From positions 1 to 64,000 of the forward strand of contig DASWNP010000057.1 of assembly GCA_036399175.1 (NCBI GenBank): DNA of 64,000 bases, given 5' to 3'. The DNA is from DASWNP01 sp036399175. Lineage in GTDB: Bacteria; Acidobacteriota; Blastocatellia; Pyrinomonadales; Pyrinomonadaceae. Shown here piece after piece: positions 8,304-16,854 of this stretch. Under the pieces are notes generated by a model. It did not search any database, was not told where the DNA came from, and saw nothing but the letters and a program-made list of their open reading frames with translations. Made by a program: the position numbers and the translations under genes. How positions within the stretch are numbered: position 1 is the stretch's first letter; each line of letters begins with the position of its first letter.

Positions 8304-8387
8304 TGATGAATGCGGAATGCGGCAGTGTGAATGAAAAGCAGAAAGCAGTTCTTCTTCAATTCACACTGCCGCATTCCGCATTCATCA
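8304..8387. repeat. Heptamer-repeat hairpin, 29-bp perfect stem
   Basis: Two arms (8304-8332 and 8359-8387) are perfect reverse complements over 29 bases, with a 26-base loop. Each arm is built from 7-base units such as ATGCGGA and ATGCGGC, then AGTGTGA. It lies 8 bases past the stop of the Cys-rich gene on the minus strand, in a terminator-like position. Confidence 0.9.
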
Positions 8388-8395
8388 TTTCTTTA

Positions 8396-9055
8396 CTATC
8401 TTCCTCCGGCGACTTTGACGGTGCGGGTGCGCGTGCGGCGCGGCGCGACTTCGACGGCGGGCTCGTCGCTGGCTGCGGGCGCGGCGGGCGTCGGGAAAGG
8501 AACGGGAGGATTGTTGTTGTTGCGCGTCGAGGAAGAGCGTGAGCGGCGAGCCTGTGCGCGTTCGGCCTCGACTTCGGCGGCGCGTTTGAACTTCTCGATG
8601 CGCTTGCGCGGCACGAGCTGGAAACGCAGCTCCATCTCCTGCGCGACCTTGTAGATGTGCTTGGCTTTCATGCCGCGCTCGGCGCGTCGTATCACTTCCT
8701 CGGTCGTCAAAAGCTCCGAGCGGTCTTCCTTGTCAATCCAGATGTAAACGGCTTCGGCCATCTCTTTCTTTACCTCCAAACGAATCAGCGTGTGCAGCTC
8801 GGCCGGCGTGGCGACGGCTTGCGGCACGATGGGCAATCCGCGCTCGGGCGCAGCCGACGCTAATGCTGGCTGCTGCTTTTGCGGCGTTTCGCGCCGCGCC
8901 GCGTAATAGTCTGCGACGAGCGTGTCCACGTCGGCGCGGTGCTCGTCGTAAAAAAGCGCAAAGTCACGACAGCGCGTGCGGTAGATGCAGTTGACCGAGC
9001 AGACCAGCGCGTCTTTGAAGTGACCGTAGCGATTGCAATAGAGTCTCAGGCGCAT
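8396..9055 (-). CDS. Cys-cluster protein with basic C-terminus, unknown function
   Basis: A 219-residue protein from the ATG at 9055. The first 30 residues hold four Cys (CNRY, CSVNCIYRTRC) that could bind zinc or an iron-sulfur cluster. A linker rich in Gln, Ala and Pro follows, and then a helical domain (LIRLEVKKEMAEAVYIWIDK, RSELLTTEEVIRRAERGMKA). The tail is Arg/Ser/Asn/Pro-rich and ends in RTRTRTVKVAGGR, likely disordered and nucleic-acid binding. The frame is open further upstream, but those codons contain no conserved-looking sequence, so the shorter form is preferred. Family not recognised. Confidence 0.6.
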   Translation of the reverse strand: MRLRLYCNRYGHFKDALVCSVNCIYRTRCRDFALFYDEHRADVDTLVADYYAARRETPQKQQPALASAAPERGLPIVPQAVATPAELHTLIRLEVKKEMAEAVYIWIDKEDRSELLTTEEVIRRAERGMKAKHIYKVAQEMELRFQLVPRKRIEKFKRAAEVEAERAQARRSRSSSTRNNNNPPVPFPTPAAPAASDEPAVEVAPRRTRTRTVKVAGGR

Positions 9056-9623
9056 CGGAAAATGAGCACGAGCGGGAGGCGCTCCGTCGCCGGACGCTCC
9101 TTCGACGTGCAACTCGACACGCCTCTTTATCGCTTCGTGAGCGAAAAAGAATATAACACGTCTGTCTCGTTGCTGCAACACTAGCCAGCACACGAAACAC
9201 ACCTGACACCTCTTTTTCGCTGCTCCTGACCGGAGCATCGGCATCGAAGGCGTCGGCAACGCCCGTACCGAAAATCGGTTTCCGGCAGAGTAGGGAGAAA
9301 GTTTTTAAGGGCACGACTGAGAGCTTTTGTGTACTTGTTGACAAGGCGGTGTGTCCGTGCCATATAAAGCTTTGTTGTCTTCACACAGTTATTTGGCCGA
9401 AGCATTTCAGCATCTCTGTAGCCAGTCACACACCGACCGGGGCAGGCGATAAACCGAAGCGCGCCGCCCGCGTGAGCGGAGAGCAACTGATTCCATAGCC
9501 TGAAGCAGTTTTTGAGTAGACCCGACAGCCGCAATATTCTTCGAGTTGAAGACTGCCTTTTCGGTCAGCACGCGCACGTCGTTCGGAATTCATTCTTTAA
9601 GACTAACTGAGGATAGATGAGGT
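9056..9623. other. 568-bp intergenic stretch before the SIR2 operon
   Basis: No supported gene on either strand. The stretch from about 9280 to 9610 is noticeably more AT-rich than the surroundings and must hold the promoter of the SIR2 gene, but I cannot point to a clear -35/-10 pair. Confidence 0.4.
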
Positions 9624-10553
9624 ATGACGCCTGAGATACTAGCCGTCATCAAGGAAAAAGAGGAGCATGCGCTCGACGAGATAGCCGCGAGCGTCTCATC
9701 AGGAAAGTGCAACCTCTTTCTGGGGGCTGGCGTGCACGCCTCGCCGCCGGAGAATTCTCCTTATAAGTATGAGGAGAGCAAACGCCCGCCTATCGGCTCG
9801 GCGCTCTCCAGGGCGCTGGCGGCGAAATCGCAGTTTTCTAAACGATTCCCCGACGAAGACATCAGGAATTTGCAGAGGGTGGCACAGGATTTCGAGGTGC
9901 AGTTCAAGAGACCCAAGCTGATTGAAGAGATAAAGAAGGCGGTTGATGTCGGCAAAGAACCCTCTGAGGCGCTCTGCGCTCTGGCGAAAATGAATTTTCC
10001 GGTCATCGTCACCACTAATTACGACCATCTTCTGGAGAAAGCTTTTCAGCGTGCCGATAAAGAGCCGTCGATGGTCAGCATTTACAAGAAGAATGAAGAC
10101 CGGAAGAATAAAGAGGAGACGGACGACCTCTGGCAGGACGACCCGACGCCTGATAAACCGTTCCTCTTCAAAGTTCACGGAGACATCAACAGGCCGGAGT
10201 CGATAGTTATTACGGACGAGGATTACATCCACTTCATTCTGCGCATGACCGAGACCGGCGGCTATAACCCCGTGCCTGAGACGGTGCGCGTCAGGATGAA
10301 AAAATGGCCGACCCTCTTCATCGGCTACAGCCTTAGAGACTACAACCTGCGCGTGCTCTTCAAGACCTTGCGCTGGGGCATAGACAAAGCCAACTACCCG
10401 AACACCTATTCCGTAGACCTCTACCCGGACAGGCTCATCTACGAGATGTGGAGTCAGGCTCAGTCGTTCGTCTGGTTTCTGGCGCAGGATGTCTGGACGT
10501 TCGTGCCGGAGTTGTACCGCCGTGTGAGGGGAGAGGAAATGGTGCAGGAATAA
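9624..10553 (+). CDS. SIR2-like NADase-type protein
   Basis: A 309-residue stand-alone SIR2-like domain. The NAD-binding start is NLFLGAGVHASPP (30-42). VTTNYDHLLEKAF (129-141) carries the conserved Asn/Asp pair, FKVHGDI (182-188) the catalytic-type His185, and LFIGYSLRDYNLRVLF (231-246) closes the fold. Members of this SIR2 branch in defence systems degrade NAD+ on phage infection (known for ThsA, DSR and Avs proteins); that this one does so is inference. The stop overlaps the start of the STAND-NTPase gene by one base (TAATG), so the two are translationally coupled. Lower GC than the flanks suggests transfer. Confidence 0.82.
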   Translation: MTPEILAVIKEKEEHALDEIAASVSSGKCNLFLGAGVHASPPENSPYKYEESKRPPIGSALSRALAAKSQFSKRFPDEDIRNLQRVAQDFEVQFKRPKLIEEIKKAVDVGKEPSEALCALAKMNFPVIVTTNYDHLLEKAFQRADKEPSMVSIYKKNEDRKNKEETDDLWQDDPTPDKPFLFKVHGDINRPESIVITDEDYIHFILRMTETGGYNPVPETVRVRMKKWPTLFIGYSLRDYNLRVLFKTLRWGIDKANYPNTYSVDLYPDRLIYEMWSQAQSFVWFLAQDVWTFVPELYRRVRGEEMVQE

Positions 10554-13138
10554 TGTCTGAACTAAAAGACAATCTAATCCTGCCTCAGACTCCCTATCGC
10601 GGCGCGGAGTCTTTCCGCTACATTGACCATCCAATCTTCTTCGTCAGGAAAGCCGAGACGCGAAAGCTCCTGCGCCAAATCATCATCTACAGGGGCGTGC
10701 TGCTCTACGGCGATTCGGGTGCGGGCAAATCCTCTCTCATCAATGCCGGTCTCATCCCCGACGCCATTGAGGAAGGATTCACGCCGAACCGGATACGCCT
10801 ACAGCCCACCTCGGGTAAGGAGATTATCGTCGAGCGCATCTCGCAGAGAGACGACGGGCGCGCTCCCTTCCTGCCTTCCAACCTGCTGGAGTTGCCGGAG
10901 GATGCGGCGAACGTCACGCTCTCGACTGAAGATTTCAGGCGGCGTTTGGAGGCATACCATGAGAAGTTTAGAGAAGCCGGGGTGGGCCACTATCCGCTGT
11001 TTATCTTCGACCAGTTTGAAGAGTTCGTCACGCGTTTTGAAGAGGCTCCGCCCGGCGATAAGCTCGACGCCGCGCTCAAGGTGCGCGACGCCATCCTGCG
11101 TCTGCTGATAGAACTGCTGCAAGACGATTCGCTGCCCATCAAGCTGCTCTTCGTCTTTCGTGAAGACTACCTGGCGAGAATCGTCAAGCTCTTCTCCTGC
11201 TGCCCGGAACTGACCCGACAGTCTTTGCGTCTCACCTCGCCCGAGACCGCAGCCCTCGACGACATCATCCGGGGCCCTTTTCAGGACGAGCAGTTGCGAA
11301 AGCATTTCGGCAGGGAGATTTCCGAAGCGGCGGCCAGAGAGTTAATCGCGCAAATTACGAAGCGAAACAAAAGCAATTACGTCAATCTGTCGGAGGTGCA
11401 GATAGCCTGCCTTGAGCTTTGGCGCTCTGAAGAAGACTCGGAGGCTCTGCTCAAGCGAAAAAGCGTTCAGGAACTGCTCGAAGACTATCTGACATTCTCT
11501 CTCTCGCACCTCTCCGACCAGAGCCTCAGAGACCCGGCCATCGCCCTGCTCGGCGGCATGGTGACGCCCTCCGGCAAGCGCAATGTCATCTCTGGCTACA
11601 ACCTCAAAACCCTCTATCCGGAATTTTCCGCCGAGCAGATAGACAGAGCATTGAAGGCGCTCGTCGAGGAGACCCGTCTCGTTCGGCGCGAGTATTACGG
11701 CGACGAATACTATTACGACATCATCAGCGAGTTTCTCGTACCCTGGATAATTCGACAGAACAAGGAGCGGCAGGCGCAGCAATTACTGGCGCGGCAGCGC
11801 GAATTGGAAGCAAAGCAGCGCGTAAGGAGACGCGTCTACCGCTCAATCGCGTTAGTAGTCGTTCTCATGGCTGTGTTCTCGACCTTCGCGGCATACTGGG
11901 TCGTCAGGATGAGAACGAGAGAGCGCATCGTTCTTGAGGCAACGCAGCAACTGCAAGAAGTGGAGAGAGAGAAAGCTGCCGCCGACGAGAGAGTTCACCG
12001 ACTCTCGGGGCAGCTCGAAGCTGTCGAAGGGCAGAGAAACTACGCGCTCATGCTCAAAGAGAGAGCCGAGCGAGAGAGAGACGAGGCGCTACAGAGACAG
12101 GCTGCGGCGACCAGATTCATGCAGCTCGGAACGAAAGGCAATCAGAATAGGAGGCTCGGAATGTTTGGTTCCACGATGCTCGAAATCGCCCTCGGCTTAA
12201 TACTGATTTACGTGCTGTTAAGTCTCGTCTGCGTGGTGGTGCAGGAGATGATAGAGTCAAAGTTGAATATGCGCGGACACTACTTGCGCAGAGCGATAAA
12301 AGGTCTGCTGGAGGGCGAAAGGAGGAGCAGCGAAGAGCTGAGAGAGGACATGATGGTTGACGCCCTCTATCATCATCCGCTCATCAAAGGGCTTCAAGGG
12401 AAAGGCTTGCCTTCTTATATCCCCTCGGACATGTTCGCTCTCGCCCTGCTGGATATAGTATCGCCTGCGCAGGCCAGCAAGCGGAAGCGCTTCTCCGACG
12501 TGCGCGCCGACATCGTAGGCATGCCGGACAGCGACCTCAAAAGGTCGCTGCTGCTTCTGGTAGATGAGGGGAGAGGCTCTATCGAGAACGTGCAAAGGGG
12601 AATCGAGCGATGGTACGAAACGGCAGTAAACCGCGTCTCCGGCTTATACAGACGCAGAACCCAGTACACGCTCTTTATGATAGCTCTCCTGCTGACGGTT
12701 TTGATGAACGTCAACACCCTGACGGTCGCCGACCGCATCTCGCAGGACGCGGCGTTGCGCGAATCGCTTGTCGCGCAAGCTCAGGCGCTCGCGCAGCAAG
12801 CTCCTTCAACCTCCGTCGCCTCGGCGGGAGCCGAATTGCCGCCCGCGGAAAGAATCAGGCAAAACCTGACGGCCATCGAGAGCCTCGGCCTGCCGATAGG
12901 CTGGTCGGAGTGGGCGCGCCCGAAGACCGTCATGCAATGGCTCTCACAGATGCTTGGATGGCTGCTCACCGCCGTCGTCGTCACGCTCGGAGCGCCCCTG
13001 TGCTTCGACATCCTCAACAGGTTCGCCATCATCCGCTCGACCATCAAACCTCGTGAGGCGGCGAGCTTCCAGCCGCCGCCAACCGATAAAATCCTCGACA
13101 GGTCGGAGAGCGAGGAGGATGTTTACGAAAAGAGCTAG
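10553..13138 (+). CDS. STAND NTPase fused to a multi-pass membrane module
   Basis: An 861-residue protein from the ATG at 10553; an in-frame ATG 105 bases earlier lies inside the SIR2 gene and is rejected. Residues 1-410 are a STAND-type NTPase: Walker A GDSGAGKS (53-60), Walker B LFIFDQFEEF (149-158), a helical region with FREDYLARI (202-210), and a winged-helix-like YYDIISEFLVPWI (388-400). Then follow a membrane helix (431-451), a coiled coil (460-520), a second helix (541-563), and a segment with YHHPLIKGL ... PSYIPSDMFALALLD (606-634). Two more helices lie near 704-722 and 790-815. The PSYIP region belongs to an uncharacterised bacterial membrane family usually found alone. STAND sensing plus membrane module plus SIR2 partner suggests a defence complex. 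Confidence 0.8.
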   Translation: MSELKDNLILPQTPYRGAESFRYIDHPIFFVRKAETRKLLRQIIIYRGVLLYGDSGAGKSSLINAGLIPDAIEEGFTPNRIRLQPTSGKEIIVERISQRDDGRAPFLPSNLLELPEDAANVTLSTEDFRRRLEAYHEKFREAGVGHYPLFIFDQFEEFVTRFEEAPPGDKLDAALKVRDAILRLLIELLQDDSLPIKLLFVFREDYLARIVKLFSCCPELTRQSLRLTSPETAALDDIIRGPFQDEQLRKHFGREISEAAARELIAQITKRNKSNYVNLSEVQIACLELWRSEEDSEALLKRKSVQELLEDYLTFSLSHLSDQSLRDPAIALLGGMVTPSGKRNVISGYNLKTLYPEFSAEQIDRALKALVEETRLVRREYYGDEYYYDIISEFLVPWIIRQNKERQAQQLLARQRELEAKQRVRRRVYRSIALVVVLMAVFSTFAAYWVVRMRTRERIVLEATQQLQEVEREKAAADERVHRLSGQLEAVEGQRNYALMLKERAERERDEALQRQAAATRFMQLGTKGNQNRRLGMFGSTMLEIALGLILIYVLLSLVCVVVQEMIESKLNMRGHYLRRAIKGLLEGERRSSEELREDMMVDALYHHPLIKGLQGKGLPSYIPSDMFALALLDIVSPAQASKRKRFSDVRADIVGMPDSDLKRSLLLLVDEGRGSIENVQRGIERWYETAVNRVSGLYRRRTQYTLFMIALLLTVLMNVNTLTVADRISQDAALRESLVAQAQALAQQAPSTSVASAGAELPPAERIRQNLTAIESLGLPIGWSEWARPKTVMQWLSQMLGWLLTAVVVTLGAPLCFDILNRFAIIRSTIKPREAASFQPPPTDKILDRSESEEDVYEKS

Positions 13139-13568
13139 AAAGGCGAGCGCCCTTTTTCGTTTGAGAATCAGCCGACGTGTGAAACGCCGCATGCAACAAA
13201 CTTGCATACCGTTTCCGCTCTTCTGCGGCGCGGGAAGATAAATTCATTTAACTTCCGACACAATTTCGCCTTCTACTTTTTGTTAGTATCCGGCGCATCA
13301 TCCGTCTGCCTCAGCGCCTCGACGGTGTTTATTTCTATTGCCAGCGCAGCTTTAAGTTATTAAGCTGTAGCTCAGTTATCATTCAGATTAGAAAAAAGCC
13401 CGACTCACTCTCCCGACAAGCTACAGTTAACGAAGTCAGACATCCGATTTCGTAGTTGCGCGCGTAGTAGTTATTTTGCGGTCTCCCTGCGACCGCAAGA
13501 GGCGCGTCGGTTGTGACACGCAGCTTCCGATTTTCTAGCTCCGGTTTGCGACAGTCTTCAAAGAAGAG
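13139..13568. other. 430-bp intergenic stretch after the STAND gene
   Basis: No supported gene. It is AT-rich between about 13240 and 13400, marking the edge of the SIR2/STAND island. It presumably contains the promoter of the PilZ gene, which has AAAGAAGAG just before its start. Confidence 0.4.
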
Positions 13569-13931
13569 ATGGAAGAGCAAAGAAAGGCAGTTTTGATTCG
13601 ACCGCCGCTCCCGTGCCACTGGGGGCCGACCGACGACTGCCTGCGCAACGGGAAAGTGACGCGCCTCAGCATCTCTTACAAGACCTGTTTCATCCAGACC
13701 AAAGCACCGGCCAACGACGGGCAGTCGATGTTCATTAAAATCTGGCTGCCGGACGAGATGGTTAAAGAGCTTTCGCTGGCTAACAACTATCTGCTGCTGC
13801 GCGGGCAGGTCGTACGCTACTCGCCGAAGATTGGCTTCGGCCTCCATTTCGGCGATCTGACCGAAGGCGAGGGCGAGATGCTTACCATACTCATCGGACA
13901 TCTGTGCGAGAAGCCCGCGAGCGGTTCTTAA
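13569..13931 (+). CDS. PilZ-like domain protein
   Basis: A 120-residue protein with the beta-barrel pattern of a PilZ domain (SISYKTCFIQTKAPAND ... MFIKIWLP ... LLLRGQVVRYSPKIGFGLHF). The spacing and the IGFGLHFGDLT end match c-di-GMP-binding PilZ proteins. The usual RxxxR and [D/N]xSxxG motifs are weak here: the former is replaced by IRPPLPCHW, the latter by LSISYK. Binding of c-di-GMP is therefore doubtful. A GAGAT purine tract precedes the ATG. It could relay a second-messenger or protein signal to the envelope genes on the other side of the terminator. Confidence 0.6.
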   Translation: MEEQRKAVLIRPPLPCHWGPTDDCLRNGKVTRLSISYKTCFIQTKAPANDGQSMFIKIWLPDEMVKELSLANNYLLLRGQVVRYSPKIGFGLHFGDLTEGEGEMLTILIGHLCEKPASGS

Positions 13932-13997
13932 CTGAACGCCGCTCTCGCTCTGCTTTCGTTCATGCGAGAGCGAGCTGAGCGCGTCGCAGTTTTGATA

Positions 13998-14042
13998 AAA
14001 AGACTGAAGGCCACCCGTCGCTCGGGTGGCCTTCAGTCTTTT
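13998..14042. terminator. Strong bidirectional terminator
   Basis: A 20-bp perfect stem (13998-14017 with 14023-14042) and a 5-base loop, with A residues on the left and T residues on the right. It separates the convergent PilZ and actin-like genes and should stop both transcripts. Confidence 0.9.
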
Positions 14043-14065
14043 CTGTCGATGTCGGTCGGGAGCTT

Positions 14066-15112
14066 TTACCTCGACTCGGACATGGCGGCGATGTAGCAGC
14101 CGTGCGCGGTGGTCGTGAGCGGGTCTCTCGCCATGCGAACGTCGGAGATTTCGATGGGGAAGTCGCCGCCGCCCTTGAGCATGCTCTCGAACTTTTGCAG
14201 GAAGCCGGTCGGCTTGGCCGTGCCGCCCGCGAGCACGATGGGCATGGGTCGGTCAATCTTGGGAAGCTGGCTCGAATGCTTGAACTCGGAGCGCAGCCGG
14301 TCGATGAGCGCCTGGAGCACGTCTTCGTAGTAGATGTGTAGGGCGCGCGTCAAATCGTCTTTGGGCGGACGCGAAAGGTCGAGCTTCTCTTCCTTGAAGA
14401 GACGCACGCGCGTCTTCGTCTCGTTCATCACGACGGCGACGTTGGTGTCGATGTAGTCGCCCGCCTTCGGGATGCTGAAGGTAATCATCGGCATCGACAT
14501 GAAGGAGACCGAGACGTTGCACATGCCGCCGCCGCAGCTAATCCCGATGCCCGTGAAGTTCTCGTCCTGAAGCTCGGAGAAGACGACGGCCTGGCCTTCG
14601 TTCAGAGACTTGGCGTTGTAGCCCATCGACTGGAGGAAGTTCTTGAGCACAGCTTCGTGATAGACGAGGTTGCCGTTAGCGCTCTCGCCCTTGCCGGGGA
14701 CGCTGAAGCAAATCATCTCGCCTTTGCGCGCCTGCGGAACGACGCGCTTGATGATGAGCTGGATAATCTGCTGCCCCATCTCTTCGGTGGCGTTCAGCAG
14801 GCCGTACTGCATCGGACGGCGCGCGTCGGTGTTGAGGAAGCTGGCGAAGAAATCGGAGTCGTTGCCGTAGACGTAGAGGCTCTTGCAGTTGCGCTCGTAG
14901 ACCATGTTGCGCTGCTTCAAAACGTTCTCGGCCATATCCGAGAAGGGGACGGCGACGAAGGCGTTGAGCTGCGTGTGCGTGTCCTGCGGCTTGGGGCCTT
15001 CGGAGACGACGATGCGGCTCGTGCCGATGTCGAGGCCGAGCGGGCCGCTCTTGGGCTGCTGCTGCGCGGCTTCGGATTTCGCGGACGGGTTAATCTGGTT
15101 TTTTTCTTCCAT
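14066..15112 (-). CDS. Actin/Hsp70-superfamily ATPase-like protein
   Basis: A 348-residue protein with the actin-fold nucleotide-binding blocks. Phosphate-1 is GLDIGTS (26-32), the connect-1-like block is SLNEGQAVVFSE (169-180), phosphate-2 is GIGISCGGGMCNVS (188-201), and the adenosine motif is IVLAGGTAKPTG (292-303). In phosphate-2 the usual Asp of D-x-G-G-G is Ser192, so hydrolysis may be slow or altered. The first 25 residues are polar and variable. Not close to MreB, FtsA, ParM or DnaK by eye. Gene order with an anchored amidase and a SPOR protein suggests a role in positioning peptidoglycan remodelling. The ATG is preceded by AAGGAAAAAA. Confidence 0.75.
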   Translation of the reverse strand: MEEKNQINPSAKSEAAQQQPKSGPLGLDIGTSRIVVSEGPKPQDTHTQLNAFVAVPFSDMAENVLKQRNMVYERNCKSLYVYGNDSDFFASFLNTDARRPMQYGLLNATEEMGQQIIQLIIKRVVPQARKGEMICFSVPGKGESANGNLVYHEAVLKNFLQSMGYNAKSLNEGQAVVFSELQDENFTGIGISCGGGMCNVSVSFMSMPMITFSIPKAGDYIDTNVAVVMNETKTRVRLFKEEKLDLSRPPKDDLTRALHIYYEDVLQALIDRLRSEFKHSSQLPKIDRPMPIVLAGGTAKPTGFLQKFESMLKGGGDFPIEISDVRMARDPLTTTAHGCYIAAMSESR

Positions 15113-15277
15113 TTTTTTCCTTCTCTCTTTTGGTTGGGGCGACCTTTTTAATTCGCCGTGCTGATTTCAAAGTAGGGGGAAGTTAGTATCGAGCTACCAA
15201 CCTCCGACCCGACTCCCCCGCCCCTTTCGCTTCGACGCTTCGAGGGCGACGGAAGAGGGCGAACGTAAATGCAAAAC

Positions 15278-16753
15278 TCAATCTTCAGACTTGTCTTGCT
15301 GCGAAGCGGTGTCGGCTGACGCCGACTCTGACTCGGACGAGGCGGCGCTTTGTGCCCGCTCGCTTGCGGATGAGGAGCGCAGCCTGAGCTGTAGGCTCAT
15401 CTGCTCCCGGTAGCGGCTGCGAAGCTGTCGGCGCAAGTCCTCCGGTTTCATGCGCGCCTGCTCCGCTCGATTTTTGAAATGCTCGATGGCTGCCTCAGCG
15501 CCCGGCCAGAGCGAGCCGCCGAGCTTTTCGACAATCGCTTCGTCGTGCGTGAAGCCAAACTCGCTGATGCTTGCCGGAGCGACCTTGTACTTGTCGGAGA
15601 GTCCCATCGTCTCGAAGGGGAAGTTGCGCACCCAGTCGTGATGGAAACAGATGAGCATGTTTGAAGGGTTGACGGAGACCAGACCGTGCGTAACACAGTT
15701 GGCGTCGTCTATCTGGTAGCGGCTGCGTAGAATCTGCGTCAGCAGCCGACCGGAGATGAGCTGCGCTTCGGTCAACTGTTCGCCCAGAGAATCGGCCTCG
15801 CTGTTGGTCTCGAAGCAGACGCCGAGGAAGCTTTCGTTGAGGCCGACGTAGACGCCCTCCGCGTCAGCCCAGATGGAATTGCCCGCGTGGTTGGCTGCAT
15901 CCGTGTCGCGCACGATGCGGTAAATCTGCCCGTAGCGGTCAATCAGGTAGTTGTAGGATTTGTTCTTGCGAACGTATTCGAGCAGGCCGCGCGTGCGGGT
16001 CTCGATTGAGTCGCTGTTGTCGGGCGTAAACGGCAGCATGTCGCTCTCGGAGGTGTGATAGACGATGCCGACGATTTCGTGTCCGGTTCTGAGAGTAGCC
16101 TGCGTGTTGCCGCGTCGCAGCACGTTGTAGCCGCGCGCGTGGTTGTCGGTTTCGTAATCGAGCAGGATGCGCCCGCCGTTGCTGTAGCGCTCGTAATTGC
16201 CCTTCTGCTCGACGAGCCAGACCTTCTCCGGACTGTAGTCAGGCAGGTACTTTTCGCTCGTCTCTTTGAAAGCGACGTTCTGCTCTTCGCCCGACGAGCG
16301 TTGAACCGTCTGCCTGCCCTGCGCGTAGCTTCGCGTCGAGCGCGAGACGACCGAGTAGAGACCGAAGAGGCCGATGGCGACGAAGACGACGCATGCTACG
16401 CCGATGGCGTGGCGCATCTGGTAGCAGCGAAAGAGAAGACGCGCCGTGAAGGGAGCTTTGTTTCGGCGCAAAAGCTGCCGACGCTCTTTGGCAGCCGAGG
16501 GTAGAAGCTTTTTCAGCTCCTGAAAAATCAGAGCGTAGAGCTGCAATTCGTGCAGGTGCTCGTAGAGCTTCGTTCCCTTGATAAGCTGGAAACGTCCGAG
16601 CGACTCGTCGAGCTTGCGGCTGCTCTCGGACTGTTGAGCGAGGGTGTTGTTGAGAAATCGCAGGCGTAGCTCGGGGCGGTCGAAGAAGTGCGCGTATCGC
16701 TCCACGACCTTCGAGTAGACCAGCGTTGTCTCGGCAATCATCCTCTGACTCAT
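15278..16753 (-). CDS. Membrane-anchored N-acetylmuramoyl-L-alanine amidase-like protein
   Basis: A 491-residue protein. Residues 1-113 are a basic, helical, probably cytoplasmic region. Residues 115-137 are one transmembrane helix, and the rest is outside. From about 225 comes an amidase-2/PGRP fold: EIVGIVYHTSES (His233), YNYLIDRYGQIYRIV, ANHAGNS (His289), VGLNESFLGVCFETN, and CVTHGLVSVNP (His356). Histidines and a Tyr/Asp-rich centre fit the zinc amidases that cleave the stem peptide from MurNAc. The C-terminal 100 residues are Ser/Glu/Ala-rich. The cytoplasmic extension could be the contact with the neighbouring actin-like protein. The gene lies between that gene and the SPOR gene, all on one strand. 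Confidence 0.78.
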   Translation of the reverse strand: MSQRMIAETTLVYSKVVERYAHFFDRPELRLRFLNNTLAQQSESSRKLDESLGRFQLIKGTKLYEHLHELQLYALIFQELKKLLPSAAKERRQLLRRNKAPFTARLLFRCYQMRHAIGVACVVFVAIGLFGLYSVVSRSTRSYAQGRQTVQRSSGEEQNVAFKETSEKYLPDYSPEKVWLVEQKGNYERYSNGGRILLDYETDNHARGYNVLRRGNTQATLRTGHEIVGIVYHTSESDMLPFTPDNSDSIETRTRGLLEYVRKNKSYNYLIDRYGQIYRIVRDTDAANHAGNSIWADAEGVYVGLNESFLGVCFETNSEADSLGEQLTEAQLISGRLLTQILRSRYQIDDANCVTHGLVSVNPSNMLICFHHDWVRNFPFETMGLSDKYKVAPASISEFGFTHDEAIVEKLGGSLWPGAEAAIEHFKNRAEQARMKPEDLRRQLRSRYREQMSLQLRLRSSSASERAQSAASSESESASADTASQQDKSED

Positions 16754-16854
16754 AGCGCGCGTCCGTGCCTTTTGACCGATAGCCTCTCTAACGAATCTTC
16801 AATGCGTCCTGCGACGAGAAACTGCTTTCACTACCGACCGAAAAAACGCGTTCG

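Noticed and set aside
8304..8387. Could the regular repeats be a CRISPR array?
   Set aside because: Units are 7 bases with no unique spacers, arms are inverted, and there are no cas genes in the window.
10448..10552. A longer start for the STAND NTPase at 10448
   Set aside because: It lies inside the SIR2 gene, and TAATG coupling at 10553 gives a normal N-terminus.
9699..10634. A 311-codon frame opposite the SIR2 gene
   Set aside because: No motif, start signal or family resemblance; the SIR2 frame is well supported.
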